A stretch of DNA of 64,000 nt from Lawsonibacter sp. (GTDB lineage Bacteria; Bacillota; Clostridia; Oscillospirales; Oscillospiraceae): assembly GCA_022801435.1 (NCBI GenBank), contig JAAWSG010000005.1, positions 1 through 64,000 of the forward strand, in the 5' to 3' direction. The notes beneath the pieces are model-generated. The model was given only the letters and a program-made list of their open reading frames with translations, had not been told where the DNA came from and did no database searches. Shown here one piece after another: positions 15,606 to 24,170 of this stretch (the stretch's first letter is position 1; each line of letters starts with the position of its first letter). The translations under genes and the position numbers were made by a program.

Positions 15606-16783
15606 CCGAAAAAATCTACGAACAGAACGCCTTTGTCATCAAATTCGAGGCCAGGGTTCTCTCCTGCGTCAAGGGAAAAAAGGGCTTTGACGTGGCGCTG
15701 GACCGCACCGCCTTCTACCCCGAGGGCGGCGGCCAGACCTACGACACCGGGCGCATTGAGGGGAAGGATTTTCAAACGCTGGCCAAGGTGCTGGAGGTCC
15801 ACCAGCGGGACGGGGAGATCATCCACACCTGCAATCACCCCATCGAGCCGGGTACACAGATCACCGGGGTTCTCGACTGGGACCGGCGGTTCGACCTGAT
15901 GCAGCAGCACTCGGGGGAGCACATCGTCTCCGGTCTGGCCCACTCCCTCTGGGGGTGCGAGAACGTGGGGTTCCATATGGGGACGGAGGTCATTACCATC
16001 GACTTCGACCGCCCCCTCACCGAGCAGCAGTTCGCCGCCCTGGAGCGGACCGCCAACTGGCACATCTGGGAGGTCAACCTGCCGGTGGAGATCACCTACC
16101 CCTCCCCGGAGGAGCTGGCGCACATCCACTACCGGAGCAAGAAGGAGCTGGCCGGGCGGGTGCGTATCGTGGAGTTCCCCGGGGCGGACTGCTGCGCCTG
16201 CTGCGGAACCCATGTGACCTACCCCGCCCAGGTGGGCCTGATCAAGCTGCTGTCCATGCAGAAGTTCCGGGACGGGGTGCGCATCGAGCTGGTCTGCGGC
16301 GGCCGGGCCTTCCGGTATCTCAACCGGGCGCTGGAGCAGAATGTTCAGGTCTCCCGCCTGCTGTCCGCCAAGCTCTTCGAGACGGGGAAAGCGGCGGAGC
16401 GTCTGCTGGCGGAGAACGAGGCGCTGAAAGCCCAGAACCGCACCCTGGAGGAGGGGCATTTCCTGAATCTGGCCAGCCAGTACGCCGGGGCGGGGGACGT
16501 GGTGCTCTTTGCGTCTGAGCTGTCCTCCGACTCCCTGCGCCGTCTGTGCGACGCGGTGCTCCACACCTGCGGGGGCCGGTGCGCCTGCTTCTCCCAGATC
16601 GATTCCGGAGGGTATAAATACGCCATCGGTCAACAGAACGGAGACCTCCGGGCGTTGGTCCAGGACGTGAACCAGACCCTGAACGGACGGGGCGGCGGCA
16701 AACCGGACTTCATGCAGGGCTCCGTCCAGGCGAGCCGGGAGGAAATTGAGGGATTTTTCCGGAACAGGAGGCCAGAGGGGTGA
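15602..16783 (+). CDS. Alanyl-tRNA editing protein, AlaX-L type
   Basis: This 393-residue free-standing editing protein is predicted to hydrolyse Ser-tRNA(Ala) or Gly-tRNA(Ala). It contains the AlaRS-like second additional domain with the zinc ligands HxxxH (H103, H107 in QQHSGEH) and Cys/His (C200-C201 and H204 in CCACCGTH), then a coiled linker (about 245-295) and a C-terminal DHHA1 domain ending with a Gly-rich GGRGGGKPDFMQG motif. All metal ligands are intact. It overlaps gpsA by 4 bases and the next gene by 4 bases. Its position in an otherwise lipid and ribosome operon is common in related genomes as far as I recall, but unexplained. Confidence 0.93.
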   Translation: MTEKIYEQNAFVIKFEARVLSCVKGKKGFDVALDRTAFYPEGGGQTYDTGRIEGKDFQTLAKVLEVHQRDGEIIHTCNHPIEPGTQITGVLDWDRRFDLMQQHSGEHIVSGLAHSLWGCENVGFHMGTEVITIDFDRPLTEQQFAALERTANWHIWEVNLPVEITYPSPEELAHIHYRSKKELAGRVRIVEFPGADCCACCGTHVTYPAQVGLIKLLSMQKFRDGVRIELVCGGRAFRYLNRALEQNVQVSRLLSAKLFETGKAAERLLAENEALKAQNRTLEEGHFLNLASQYAGAGDVVLFASELSSDSLRRLCDAVLHTCGGRCACFSQIDSGGYKYAIGQQNGDLRALVQDVNQTLNGRGGGKPDFMQGSVQASREEIEGFFRNRRPEG

Positions 16784-17361
16784 GCCGAATCTTTTGTCTC
16801 GTGGGGAAAAGCGGCTCCGGGAAGGACACTATGTACACCCAGATCATGGCTTTGGGCCTGCCCCATCTCCGCCCTGTCATCCCCTGCACCACCCGGCCCA
16901 GGCGAATCAATGAGGCGGACGGCCAGAGCTACCACTTTGTCTCTCCGGAGGAGCTGGCGCGGTACGAGTCCGCCGGGCAGATCATAGAAAAGCGGGAGTA
17001 CATGACCACTCAGGGGCTTTGGACCTACTTCACTCCCCGCTTCCATCTCACGGAGGAGTCCGACCGGCTCCTCATCACCACCCTGGAGGGAGTCCACGCC
17101 CTCATTGCCCTTTACGGCTCCCCACAGGTCCAGGTGATATACCTCTACACAAATGACCGGACCCGTCTCCTGCGCTGCATTGAGCGGGAGTCCCGCGAGG
17201 AAACACCTGACTACGCCGAGGTCTGCCGCCGCTTTCTGGCCGACCAGGAGGATTTTTCTGCTGCGCGGCTCAAGCAAATCCCCCATCTTCACTCCATTGA
17301 CACCGGGAACAGTCTTGCCCTCTGCCTGGAACAGTGGCAGGCGCTGTATCAAAAAGGCTGA
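16780..17361 (+). CDS. Guanylate-kinase-like P-loop protein
   Basis: This 193-residue protein has a P-loop GKSGSGKD (9-16) and a TTRPRR segment followed by GxxYHFVS, the hallmarks of the guanylate kinase fold (the TTRxxR GMP-binding region). The downstream region differs from canonical Gmk: the GMP-binding Glu/Tyr contacts and the usual LID sequence are not obvious. It may be a diverged kinase or a phosphonate-type nucleoside kinase. The start is GTG at 16780, overlapping the preceding stop (GTGA), which strongly supports translation coupling. Nucleotide substrate is unknown. Confidence 0.8.
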   Translation: MSRIFCLVGKSGSGKDTMYTQIMALGLPHLRPVIPCTTRPRRINEADGQSYHFVSPEELARYESAGQIIEKREYMTTQGLWTYFTPRFHLTEESDRLLITTLEGVHALIALYGSPQVQVIYLYTNDRTRLLRCIERESREETPDYAEVCRRFLADQEDFSAARLKQIPHLHSIDTGNSLALCLEQWQALYQKG

Positions 17362-17424
17362 CCCGCACTTCCCTGCCTCACTCCGCATAGGATGGAGCGC
17401 AGTCCAGAGCAGGGGAGGTGACAT

Positions 17425-17643
17425 ATGATGATAACCATGCTGGGCACTGTCCTCCAGGCCTGGGGCTCCCAGGTGCTGATCCGGGACAACAGCAACGGAG
17501 AGCAGGTGCTGGTAAACACCAACTACTCCACACACAACCTGTACGCCGGGGATCAGGTGCGCATTGAGTTTGACGGCGCGATGACCGCCAGCATCCCGCC
17601 TCAGATTTCCGCCATGAGCATCTGCGTGCAGCGGGTATACTGA
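17425..17643 (+). CDS. Small hypothetical protein, 72 residues
   Basis: This small beta-rich protein (TMLGTVLQAW, then VRIEFDGAM) lacks a signal peptide, cysteines and membrane segments. The pattern resembles a small OB-like or SH3-like barrel, which is inference from strand alternation only. GGGGAGGTG lies 6-14 bases before ATG 17425. A terminator follows directly, so it is the last gene of the der operon. The family is not recognised. Confidence 0.6.
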   Translation: MMITMLGTVLQAWGSQVLIRDNSNGEQVLVNTNYSTHNLYAGDQVRIEFDGAMTASIPPQISAMSICVQRVY

Positions 17644-17660
17644 GCCTTTTCGGATTGGAG

Positions 17661-17697
17661 CGCCGCAGAATTTCTGCGGCGTTCCGGTCCGCTTTTT
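17661..17697 (+). terminator. Intrinsic terminator of the der-plsY-gpsA operon
   Basis: CGCCGCAGAA (17661-17670) pairs with TTCTGCGGCG (17672-17681), followed after 11 bases by TTTTT. Confidence 0.65.
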
Positions 17698-17698
17698 C

Positions 17699-17727
17699 TT
17701 GACTTGCCCCGGGAGAGAGTATATACT
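17699..17727 (+). promoter_or_regulatory. Sigma-A promoter for the stalk-domain protein gene
   Basis: TTGACT (17699-17704) and TATACT (17722-17727) have a 17-base spacer, about 55 bases upstream of ATG 17786. Confidence 0.8.
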
Positions 17728-17785
17728 GAAGGATGGGAGGCACTTCCGCCTCCTGCCGACAATTTTCACGAAAAGGAGCTGCGTT

Positions 17786-19231
17786 ATGAAACACTTGCTT
17801 CGCTGTATGCTGTGCGCCGTTCTGGCGGCCGGGCTGATGTGTGTCCCCGCTTTCGCCGCCCAGGAGAGCGCCCCCGAGCGCCAGGGAGATTTTTATGTCC
17901 TGGTCAACGGGGAGTACGCCACCTTTACCGATGCGGTCCCTCAGATTCGCAACAACCGCTCCTGCCTGCCCTTCGTGGCGGTCTTTGAGCAGCTGGGCTT
18001 CCCCTCTGACGGTATGAGCTGGGACCAGAGCACCAAGACGGTCACCGCCGTGAAGGACGGACTGACCCTCTCCCTGACCATCGGCCAGCCCGTCATCACC
18101 CTCACGGACGGGGAGGGCCGCCGGGAGATCACCGCCGACACCGCCCCCTATGTGGACCCGGACACCAACCGTACCTACGTCCCCTTCGGCCTGGTGGCGG
18201 ACGCCCTGGGCTACCGGGTGGGCTGGGACTCCTCCATGCGGGCGGTCATCATTGACGATGTGGACGCTATTTTGGCCAAGAACACCGCCACCTATGACCT
18301 GATGGACCAGTACCTGGCCTACGCGCAGACCTTCAGCCAGGGCAGCCAGGAGATTTTGGGCAAATACGCCATGGAGATGGACATCGCCTCCTCCCTGGAA
18401 AACAAACCCCTGGAGATCAGCTTCGACCTGAACGGGGACTACACCGCTCTGTCCGCCGGCGCCGCCCAGATGCAGTTCAAGACCGAAATGGCCATGGCGA
18501 TGAAGGCCGCCCTGGACGGGGAGGAGATCAGCGAGGTCACCGAGGCGCTGGGAGAGCTGCCTGAGTCCATCGACATGGAGCTGCGGGGAGATTGGTCCAG
18601 CGGAGTGCTTTACATCCAGTCCGCCGCCCTGGCCGAGATGATGGGGCAGCCCGGGATGGCCGGGAGCTGGTACAAGCTGGATCTGGCCGGTATGTTTGAC
18701 AGCCTGGGAATGGAATACAGCGCCCTGATGGAGCTGGCCCTGGGCGTCACGGAGGAGACCTCCTTCCAGGCGTACCTCTCCCAGCTGCTGGCCCTGGTCC
18801 CCCTCACCAGCGTGGACGCCACCACCACCGACACCCTGACCATCCTCAATGACATTCTCGCCGACGCCGCCTTCCAGCAGTCGGGGGACAGCTATGTCAA
18901 TACCATCATGGATGAGGACGGCATCCAGTGTGTCCTCACCCTGCACGCCAAGGACGGCGCGGTCAACGGCTGCGCCCTGAAGATGACCGCTGAGGACGCG
19001 TCCTTCGGCAAGCTCCAGATGGGCTACGACCTGACGGACAGCAAAATGACCATGGAGCTGGGCATGGACCTCTCCCTTGACGAGCTTGGAACCGCCGCTT
19101 TTTCCATCACCATGGACGGGACCTACACCCCCACCGACAAGGTCCCCGAGGTTGAGCCCCCCGCCGGCGCTGCCGTGGTGGACCTGAGCGGGATTTTGGA
19201 TGCCCCCGGCGTCCTCCCCTCCGCCGCGTAA
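17786..19231 (+). CDS. Secreted protein with copper amine oxidase N-terminal (stalk) domain
   Basis: This 481-residue exported protein has a signal peptide (1-24, ending AFAAQ), then a stalk domain of the copper-amine-oxidase-N type (about 30-155: VNGEYATF, RSCLPFVAVFEQLG, VTAVKDG, RTYVPFGLVADALGYRVGWD). A long C-terminal region (about 165-481) has no recognisable motif and is rich in Met, Leu and acidic residues, with some lipoprotein-like beta features. These stalk domains usually mediate extracellular or cell-wall interactions and do not bring oxidase activity. The start was chosen from AAAGGAG 9 bases upstream; longer versions read through the promoter. The function of the C-terminal part is unknown. 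Confidence 0.8.
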   Translation: MKHLLRCMLCAVLAAGLMCVPAFAAQESAPERQGDFYVLVNGEYATFTDAVPQIRNNRSCLPFVAVFEQLGFPSDGMSWDQSTKTVTAVKDGLTLSLTIGQPVITLTDGEGRREITADTAPYVDPDTNRTYVPFGLVADALGYRVGWDSSMRAVIIDDVDAILAKNTATYDLMDQYLAYAQTFSQGSQEILGKYAMEMDIASSLENKPLEISFDLNGDYTALSAGAAQMQFKTEMAMAMKAALDGEEISEVTEALGELPESIDMELRGDWSSGVLYIQSAALAEMMGQPGMAGSWYKLDLAGMFDSLGMEYSALMELALGVTEETSFQAYLSQLLALVPLTSVDATTTDTLTILNDILADAAFQQSGDSYVNTIMDEDGIQCVLTLHAKDGAVNGCALKMTAEDASFGKLQMGYDLTDSKMTMELGMDLSLDELGTAAFSITMDGTYTPTDKVPEVEPPAGAAVVDLSGILDAPGVLPSAA

Positions 19232-19254
19232 GCACGTCCCTGAACCAGTCAAAA

Positions 19255-19296
19255 CCCCCGCCGCTCCGTGCCGGAAGCGGCGGGGGTCTGTTTTTT
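19255..19296. terminator. Bidirectional intrinsic terminator
   Basis: CCCCCGCCGCT (19255-19265) and AGCGGCGGGGG (19276-19286) form a perfect 11-bp stem with T's at 19291-19296 and AAAA on the other side. It separates two convergent genes and can serve both. Confidence 0.8.
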
Positions 19297-19303
19297 GCGC
19301 GCC

Positions 19304-20020
19304 TCACTCCTCCTCCGGAATGGGCATGGGGGGAGCCACCCGCTCCGGGTCGGTCTCCGCGTAGGTCTGGGACAGGGACTCCAGGGACAGGTTTTGCTCC
19401 TCCATCAGGTCGGACGCCCGGGACAGATACCGCCCCGCCCGGTCCAGCTGGTCGGCGGCGTGGGAGATGGTGGTCTCCACCTGGGTGCGCAGCTCGTCAT
19501 ACTCCCGGCCCAGCCTTTGCAGCCACTGGTCCGTCCTCTGGCGCAGACGGCGGACCTCCTCCTCCGCCTGGGCCTGGATGCTCTGGGCCCGCCGGTGGGC
19601 CTCCAGCTCCACCCCGGCGGTGCGCTCCTTCAGCTGGACGTAGGCCTGGGCGTCGGGCTCCAGCGCCCCCAGCCGGCCCCGCAGCTCCGCCAGCTCCCGG
19701 CGGGCCTCCTCCAGCTCCCGGGCGGTCTGGCTGTGCTGGTTCTGGCTGGCGGACAGCTCCCGGGTGCGCTCCTCCAGCTGGGCGCTCAGGCTGTCCCTCC
19801 CCTGGCGGGCGGTCTCCAGCTCCCGGCGGACCTGCTCCAGCTGTCCCTGGAGCTCCTCCCGCTCCCGGCGCAGGCTGTCCAGCTGCCCGCGGGCCTCCTC
19901 CAGCTGGGTCTGGAGCTCCTGCTGGACCTGGGCCGTCTGCTTGGACTGGGTCTCTAAAAAGGACAGCACGTCCTGCCTGTTGAATCCGCCTACCGCGGCG
20001 GAGCGAAATGGATGGTCCAT
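19304..20020 (-). CDS. DivIVA-like coiled-coil protein
   Basis: This 238-residue protein begins with a DivIVA/GpsB-like membrane-binding start (FRSAAVGGFNRQDVLSFLE) followed by continuous heptad coiled coil (about residues 25-220) rich in Glu, Gln, Arg and Leu, with a short acidic tail. DivIVA-family proteins assemble at curved membranes at division sites and poles. The length is normal for the family. It stands alone, with its own promoter on one side and a bidirectional terminator on the other. Confidence 0.8.
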   Translation of the reverse strand: MDHPFRSAAVGGFNRQDVLSFLETQSKQTAQVQQELQTQLEEARGQLDSLRREREELQGQLEQVRRELETARQGRDSLSAQLEERTRELSASQNQHSQTARELEEARRELAELRGRLGALEPDAQAYVQLKERTAGVELEAHRRAQSIQAQAEEEVRRLRQRTDQWLQRLGREYDELRTQVETTISHAADQLDRAGRYLSRASDLMEEQNLSLESLSQTYAETDPERVAPPMPIPEEE

Positions 20021-20052
20021 AGCTGCGCACCTCTCTCTGTTTGTCCCCGTTA

Positions 20053-20081
20053 TTTTAGCACAGACGCCCCCAAATTACAAC
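20053..20081 (-). promoter_or_regulatory. Promoter of the DivIVA-like gene
   Basis: On the minus strand, TTGTAA (20081-20076), a 17-base spacer and TAAAAT (20058-20053) preceded by TGC (extended -10). Confidence 0.6.
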
Positions 20082-20183
20082 CACTTCTTCCGCAAACCCG
20101 CGCTCTTCCCCTCTTGGAGCGGAAAAATCTCCCCGTTTGGAGGCGGCAGAAAGAATTCCAGGCCCCGCCGGGCGGATATTTGA

Positions 20184-20212
20184 TTGACGAAACGGCTGGG
20201 AAATGTTATACT
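20184..20212 (+). promoter_or_regulatory. Sigma-A promoter of the methyltransferase-ECF operon
   Basis: TTGACG (20184-20189) and TATACT (20207-20212) are spaced by 17 bases, about 40 bases before the methyltransferase start. Confidence 0.75.
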
Positions 20213-20252
20213 GTCCTGGCTTAGATTGACCGGGTGAGGGAGGGGTGGCCCC

Positions 20253-21116
20253 ATGTGGCTGTCCGACAAATGGCAGGACTATGAGCTGATTGACTGCGGC
20301 CGGGGGGAGAAGCTGGAGCGCTGGGGGGACCATCTGCTGGTGCGGCCCGACCCCCAGGCCATCTGGAACACCCCCCGCCTCCACCCCGGCTGGAAGAAAA
20401 ACGCGGGCCGGTACGCCCGCTCCTCCACCGGAGGGGGCCAGTGGCAGAACCGGTCCATGCCAGAGCGGTGGACGGTGTCCTACGGGCCTCTGACCTTCAA
20501 CGTCAAGCCCATGAACTTCAAGCACACCGGCCTCTTCCCCGAGCAGGCGGCCAACTGGGACTTCGCCATGGAGCGGATCAAGCACGCCGGCAGGCCGGTC
20601 AGCGTCCTGAACCTCTTCGCCTACACCGGGGGGGCCACCGTGGCCTGCGCCGCCGCCGGGGCCTCGGTCTGCCACGTGGACGCCGCCAAGGGGATGGTCC
20701 AGTGGGCCCGGGAGAACGCCAAAAGCTCCGGCCTGGAGGGGGCTCCCATCCGCTGGATTGTGGACGACTGCGGAAAGTTTGTGGATCGGGAGATCCGCCG
20801 GGGCCGGAGGTACGACGCCATCATTATGGACCCCCCCTCCTACGGCCGGGGCCCCACCGGTGAGGTGTGGAAGCTGGAGGAGAACCTCTACCCCTTTTTG
20901 GAGCTGGTGTCCGGGGTGCTGTCCGATGAGCCCCTGTTTATCATCCTGAACTCCTACACCACCGGCCTGGCCCCCAGCGTGCTGACCTACCTTCTCCAAA
21001 CCCTTGTCTCCAAAAAATTCGGGGGGCACACCCTGTCCAACGAGCTGGGCCTGCCCGTCACCGAGAGCGGCCTGGCCCTCCCCTGCGGGGCCACGGGGCG
21101 GTGGACCCGGGACTAA
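20253..21116 (+). CDS. Class I SAM-dependent methyltransferase, RlmI/RlmK-like
   Basis: This 287-residue protein has a SAM-binding motif LNLFAYTGGATVACAAAG, the acidic CHVDAAKGMVQWARENAK and a catalytic-type DPPSYGRGP motif. This is the arrangement of COG1092 23S rRNA methyltransferases, but without an N-terminal PUA domain of usual size. The likely substrate is rRNA; position is unknown. It starts the operon and is 18 bases upstream of ecfA1. In Clostridia, rRNA-modifying enzymes are often next to the ECF module and truA. Confidence 0.85.
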   Translation: MWLSDKWQDYELIDCGRGEKLERWGDHLLVRPDPQAIWNTPRLHPGWKKNAGRYARSSTGGGQWQNRSMPERWTVSYGPLTFNVKPMNFKHTGLFPEQAANWDFAMERIKHAGRPVSVLNLFAYTGGATVACAAAGASVCHVDAAKGMVQWARENAKSSGLEGAPIRWIVDDCGKFVDREIRRGRRYDAIIMDPPSYGRGPTGEVWKLEENLYPFLELVSGVLSDEPLFIILNSYTTGLAPSVLTYLLQTLVSKKFGGHTLSNELGLPVTESGLALPCGATGRWTRD

Positions 21117-21134
21117 TGAGAAAAGAGTGATACC

Positions 21135-21995
21135 ATGGGAACCATCATTCAAACCGAGAACCTCCGCTTCTCCTACCCCGCCGATGAGGGGACAAGTCCG
21201 GTGGTGCTGGACGGGGTCTCCCTGGAGATTGCAGAGGGCAGCTTTGTGGCGGTACTGGGCCACAACGGCTGCGGCAAGTCCACCCTGGCCAAGCATATGA
21301 ACGCGATCCTCCTCCCCTCGGGGGGGACGGTGTATGTGGACGGCATCGACACCCGGGAGGAGGACCGGCTGCTGGATATCCGGCGGACGGTGGGGATGGT
21401 GTTCCAGAACCCGGACAACCAGATTGTCGCCAACGTGGTGGAGGAGGACGTAGCCTTCGCGCCGGAGAACCTGGGCGTCCCCCCGGAGGAAATCCGGCGG
21501 CGGGTGGACGACGCGCTGAAGGCGGTGGGGATGTACCAGTTCCGGGAGCACGCCCCCCATCTGCTGTCCGGCGGGCAGAAGCAGCGGGTGGCCATCGCCG
21601 GGGTCATCGCCATGCAGCCCCGGTGCATTGTCCTGGACGAGCCCACCGCCATGCTGGACCCCATTGGCCGGCAGGACGTGCTGCGCACCATCAAGCAGCT
21701 GAACCGGGAGCGGGGAGTCACGGTCGTCCTCATCACCCACCATATGGACGAGGCCGCCCAGGCGGAACGGCTGATTGTCATGTCCAAGGGGAAGGTGGTG
21801 GGGGACGGCCCGCCCAGAGAGGTGTTCGCCCAGGTGGAGGCGCTGGAATCGGTGGGCCTCACCGTCCCCCACACGGTGCGCCTGCTGTGGGAGCTGCGGC
21901 AGGAGGGCTTTTCTTCCCTCCCCCTGGACGCCCTCAGCGACGGGGAGTGCGCCCAGGCTTTGTACGCGCTGCTCTCCGCCGGCGGGGCATCGTAG
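21135..21995 (+). CDS. ecfA1: Energy-coupling factor transporter ATPase 1
   Basis: This is one of two ABC ATPases of the group II ECF vitamin transporter, acting on the inner face of the membrane with EcfT and interchangeable S components. The 286 residues carry Walker [10 protein letters not shown], the Q-loop in NPDNQ, signature [15 protein letters not shown], Walker B CIVLDEPT and the H-loop ITHHMDE. All catalytic residues are intact. The next gene is ecfA2 (67-base gap, with its own ribosome binding region). Confidence 0.95.
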   Translation: MGTIIQTENLRFSYPADEGTSPVVLDGVSLEIAEGSFVAVLGHNGCGKSTLAKHMNAILLPSGGTVYVDGIDTREEDRLLDIRRTVGMVFQNPDNQIVANVVEEDVAFAPENLGVPPEEIRRRVDDALKAVGMYQFREHAPHLLSGGQKQRVAIAGVIAMQPRCIVLDEPTAMLDPIGRQDVLRTIKQLNRERGVTVVLITHHMDEAAQAERLIVMSKGKVVGDGPPREVFAQVEALESVGLTVPHTVRLLWELRQEGFSSLPLDALSDGECAQALYALLSAGGAS

Positions 21996-22062
21996 ATCCT
22001 CCCCTTTCCCATTTTCGGACGTGACCCAAACGGGCATGTACCAACGAACAAAGGTGTACGCT

Positions 22063-22968
22063 ATGCAGCCTATTATCGAGACCAAAAACCTGACCCACAT
22101 CTACTCCGCCGGGACCCCCTTTCAGAGGAAAGCGCTGGACGGGGTAGACTTCTCCGCCTATGAGGGGGAGTATCTGGGCATCATCGGCCACACCGGGTCG
22201 GGGAAATCCACCCTGATCCAGCATCTCAACGGCCTGCTCAAGCCCACCTCCGGGCAGGTGCTCTTTCAGGGGACCGACATCTGGAGCAGCCTGAGCACCA
22301 CCAAACGCACCCGGTTCCAGGTGGGGCTGGTGTTCCAGTACCCGGAGTACCAGCTGTTTGAGGAGACCGTCTACAAGGACATCGCCTTTGGACCCAAAAA
22401 CATGGGGCTGGACGGGCCCGAGATCGACCGCCGGGTGCGGGAGGCGGCCTACTTTGTGGGTCTGCGGGACGACCAGCTGCCCCTGTCCCCCTTCGAGCTG
22501 TCCGGCGGGCAGAAGCGGCGGGTGGCCATCGCCGGGGTCATCGCCATGGAGCCCAAGGTCCTCATCCTGGACGAGCCCACCGCCGGCCTGGACCCGGCGG
22601 GGGTGGAGTCCATTTTGGGCAACATCCGGGACTACCACAAATTCCACGGAGCCACCATCATCCTGGTCTCCCACTCCATGGAGGAGGTGGCCCGGACGGT
22701 GGACCGGTTGGTGGTGGTCAATGACGGCACGCTCCCCTTCCAGGGCAGCCCCCGGGAGGTCTTTCTCCACGGGGGGGAGCTGGAGGGGATGGGCCTGGGG
22801 GTCCCTCAGCTCACCCGAGTGTTCCACCAGCTCAGGGCAATGGGGGTCGACATCGACCCCTCGGTCTACACCATCGAGCAGGCCAAGGCGGCCATCCTGG
22901 AAAAGCTGGGACAAAAGAAGCAGGAGAAGCAGGAGAAGCCGGGAAAGGGGGGACCTGAATGGCGCTGA
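22063..22968 (+). CDS. ecfA2: Energy-coupling factor transporter ATPase 2
   Basis: This 301-residue partner ATPase has Walker A GHTGSGKST, Q-loop YPEYQLFEE (the EcfA2-type sequence), signature LSGGQKRRVAIAGV, Walker B VLILDEPT and H-loop VSHSMEE. The EcfA2-type C-terminal extension runs to a charged Lys/Glu tail. ATG 22063 gives the normal family start MQPIIETKNLTH; upstream extensions are shadows of ecfA1. The stop overlaps the ATG of ecfT by 10 bases. Confidence 0.95.
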   Translation: MQPIIETKNLTHIYSAGTPFQRKALDGVDFSAYEGEYLGIIGHTGSGKSTLIQHLNGLLKPTSGQVLFQGTDIWSSLSTTKRTRFQVGLVFQYPEYQLFEETVYKDIAFGPKNMGLDGPEIDRRVREAAYFVGLRDDQLPLSPFELSGGQKRRVAIAGVIAMEPKVLILDEPTAGLDPAGVESILGNIRDYHKFHGATIILVSHSMEEVARTVDRLVVVNDGTLPFQGSPREVFLHGGELEGMGLGVPQLTRVFHQLRAMGVDIDPSVYTIEQAKAAILEKLGQKKQEKQEKPGKGGPEWR

Positions 22969-23768
22969 AGGACATCACCCTGGGGCAGTATTTTCCCGGA
23001 AACTCAGTGGTTCACCATCTGGACCCCCGGACCAAGCTGATTGCTGTGGCGCTGTATATCGTGGCCCTCTTTCTGGCCGCCGGACCGGTCACCTACGGGC
23101 TGATGTTCGCCGTCCTGGCGGTGTCCATCGGGCTGTCCCACGTGCCGGTAAAGTCCATTTTGCGGGGGATGAAGCCGGTTATCTTCATTCTGGTCTTTAC
23201 CGCCGCGCTGAACATCCTCTACACCCCGGGAACCCATGTGCTGGCCAAATTCTGGGTTTTTACTGTCACCCTGGAGGGAATTGCGCGGGCCTTCTATATG
23301 GTCATCCGCATCCTGATGCTGCTGGCGGGGACCTTTCTGCTGACCTACACCACCTCCCCGATTTTACTCACCGACGGGCTGGAGTCCCTGATGAACCCCC
23401 TGAAAAGGCTCCGGGTCCCGGTGCATGAGCTGGCTATGATGATGTCTATCGCCCTGCGGTTCATCCCCACCTTGATCGAGGAGACGGATAAGATCATGTC
23501 CGCCCAGCGGGCCAGAGGAGCGGACTTCGAGAGCGGAAGCCTGATTCAGCGGGCCAAGGCGCTGCTGCCGCTGCTGGTGCCGCTGTTCATCTCCGCGTTC
23601 CGGCGGGCGGACGAGCTGGCGGTGGCGATGGAGTGCCGCTGCTACCACGGCGGGGAGGGCCGTACCCGGCTCCGGCAGCTGAAATATTCGGGGCAGGATT
23701 ATTTTACGCTGGCGTTTTTCCTGGCCGTCGCGGCGGGGACCGGGGTGCTGGGCCATTTCGGGGTCTGA
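22959..23768 (+). CDS. ecfT: Energy-coupling factor transporter transmembrane subunit EcfT
   Basis: This 269-residue protein spans the membrane about five or six times and contains the two conserved coupling motifs of EcfT (ARG boxes: SAQRARGADF and AMECRCYHGG), which bind the grooves of EcfA1 and EcfA2. AAGGGGGG lies before the ATG, inside ecfA2. No S component is encoded nearby, so the module presumably serves several unlinked S proteins, as is usual for group II ECF transporters. Confidence 0.95.
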   Translation: MALKDITLGQYFPGNSVVHHLDPRTKLIAVALYIVALFLAAGPVTYGLMFAVLAVSIGLSHVPVKSILRGMKPVIFILVFTAALNILYTPGTHVLAKFWVFTVTLEGIARAFYMVIRILMLLAGTFLLTYTTSPILLTDGLESLMNPLKRLRVPVHELAMMMSIALRFIPTLIEETDKIMSAQRARGADFESGSLIQRAKALLPLLVPLFISAFRRADELAVAMECRCYHGGEGRTRLRQLKYSGQDYFTLAFFLAVAAGTGVLGHFGV

Positions 23769-23851
23769 TTTCTGCGGACACGTCCCGTCTCCGTGTCCCT
23801 GCATCTGCGGGCACAGACGGGTCCGTTCTACAAAAAAGTACGCAAACCCTC

Positions 23852-23880
23852 TTGACGCAGGCCCAGCCCAAAGACATAAT
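23852..23880 (+). promoter_or_regulatory. Sigma-A promoter for the XRE-truA operon
   Basis: TTGACG (23852-23857) and CATAAT (23875-23880) with a 17-base spacer, about 60 bases upstream of the XRE gene. Confidence 0.65.
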
Positions 23881-23943
23881 GGAGATTGATACCGCTGTTA
23901 TTGCAGCGCGTTTTTCCCGACTATCAAGCAGGTGAGAGTTTTT

Positions 23944-24165
23944 ATGTCCACATTTCCGGAACGAGTAAAAGAATTGCGTCAGGAGAACCGCTACAAGCAG
24001 CGGGAAATGGCGGATATTCTAGGGCTGAAGCTGCGCGGTTATCAAGAATATGAATATGGAAACGCCTATCCCACTGTCCCCGGCCTGATTCAAATCGCGG
24101 AGTTTTTCCAGGTCAGTACCGACTATCTTCTGGGCCGGACGGACATCCGGGAGGTGAGCCGGTAG
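23944..24165 (+). CDS. Small XRE-family DNA-binding protein
   Basis: This 73-residue protein is almost entirely a Cro/CI-type helix-turn-helix: FPERVKELRQENRYKQREMA, then DILGLKLRGYQEYEYG and a C-terminal STDYLLGRTD typical of such regulators. It has no effector domain, so it is probably a local repressor. ATG 23944 follows GGTGAG at a 7-base spacing. It is 5 bases upstream of truA, so the two are likely cotranscribed. The pairing is unusual, since truA is normally constitutive. Confidence 0.85.
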   Translation: MSTFPERVKELRQENRYKQREMADILGLKLRGYQEYEYGNAYPTVPGLIQIAEFFQVSTDYLLGRTDIREVSR

Positions 24166-24170
24166 AGGTC

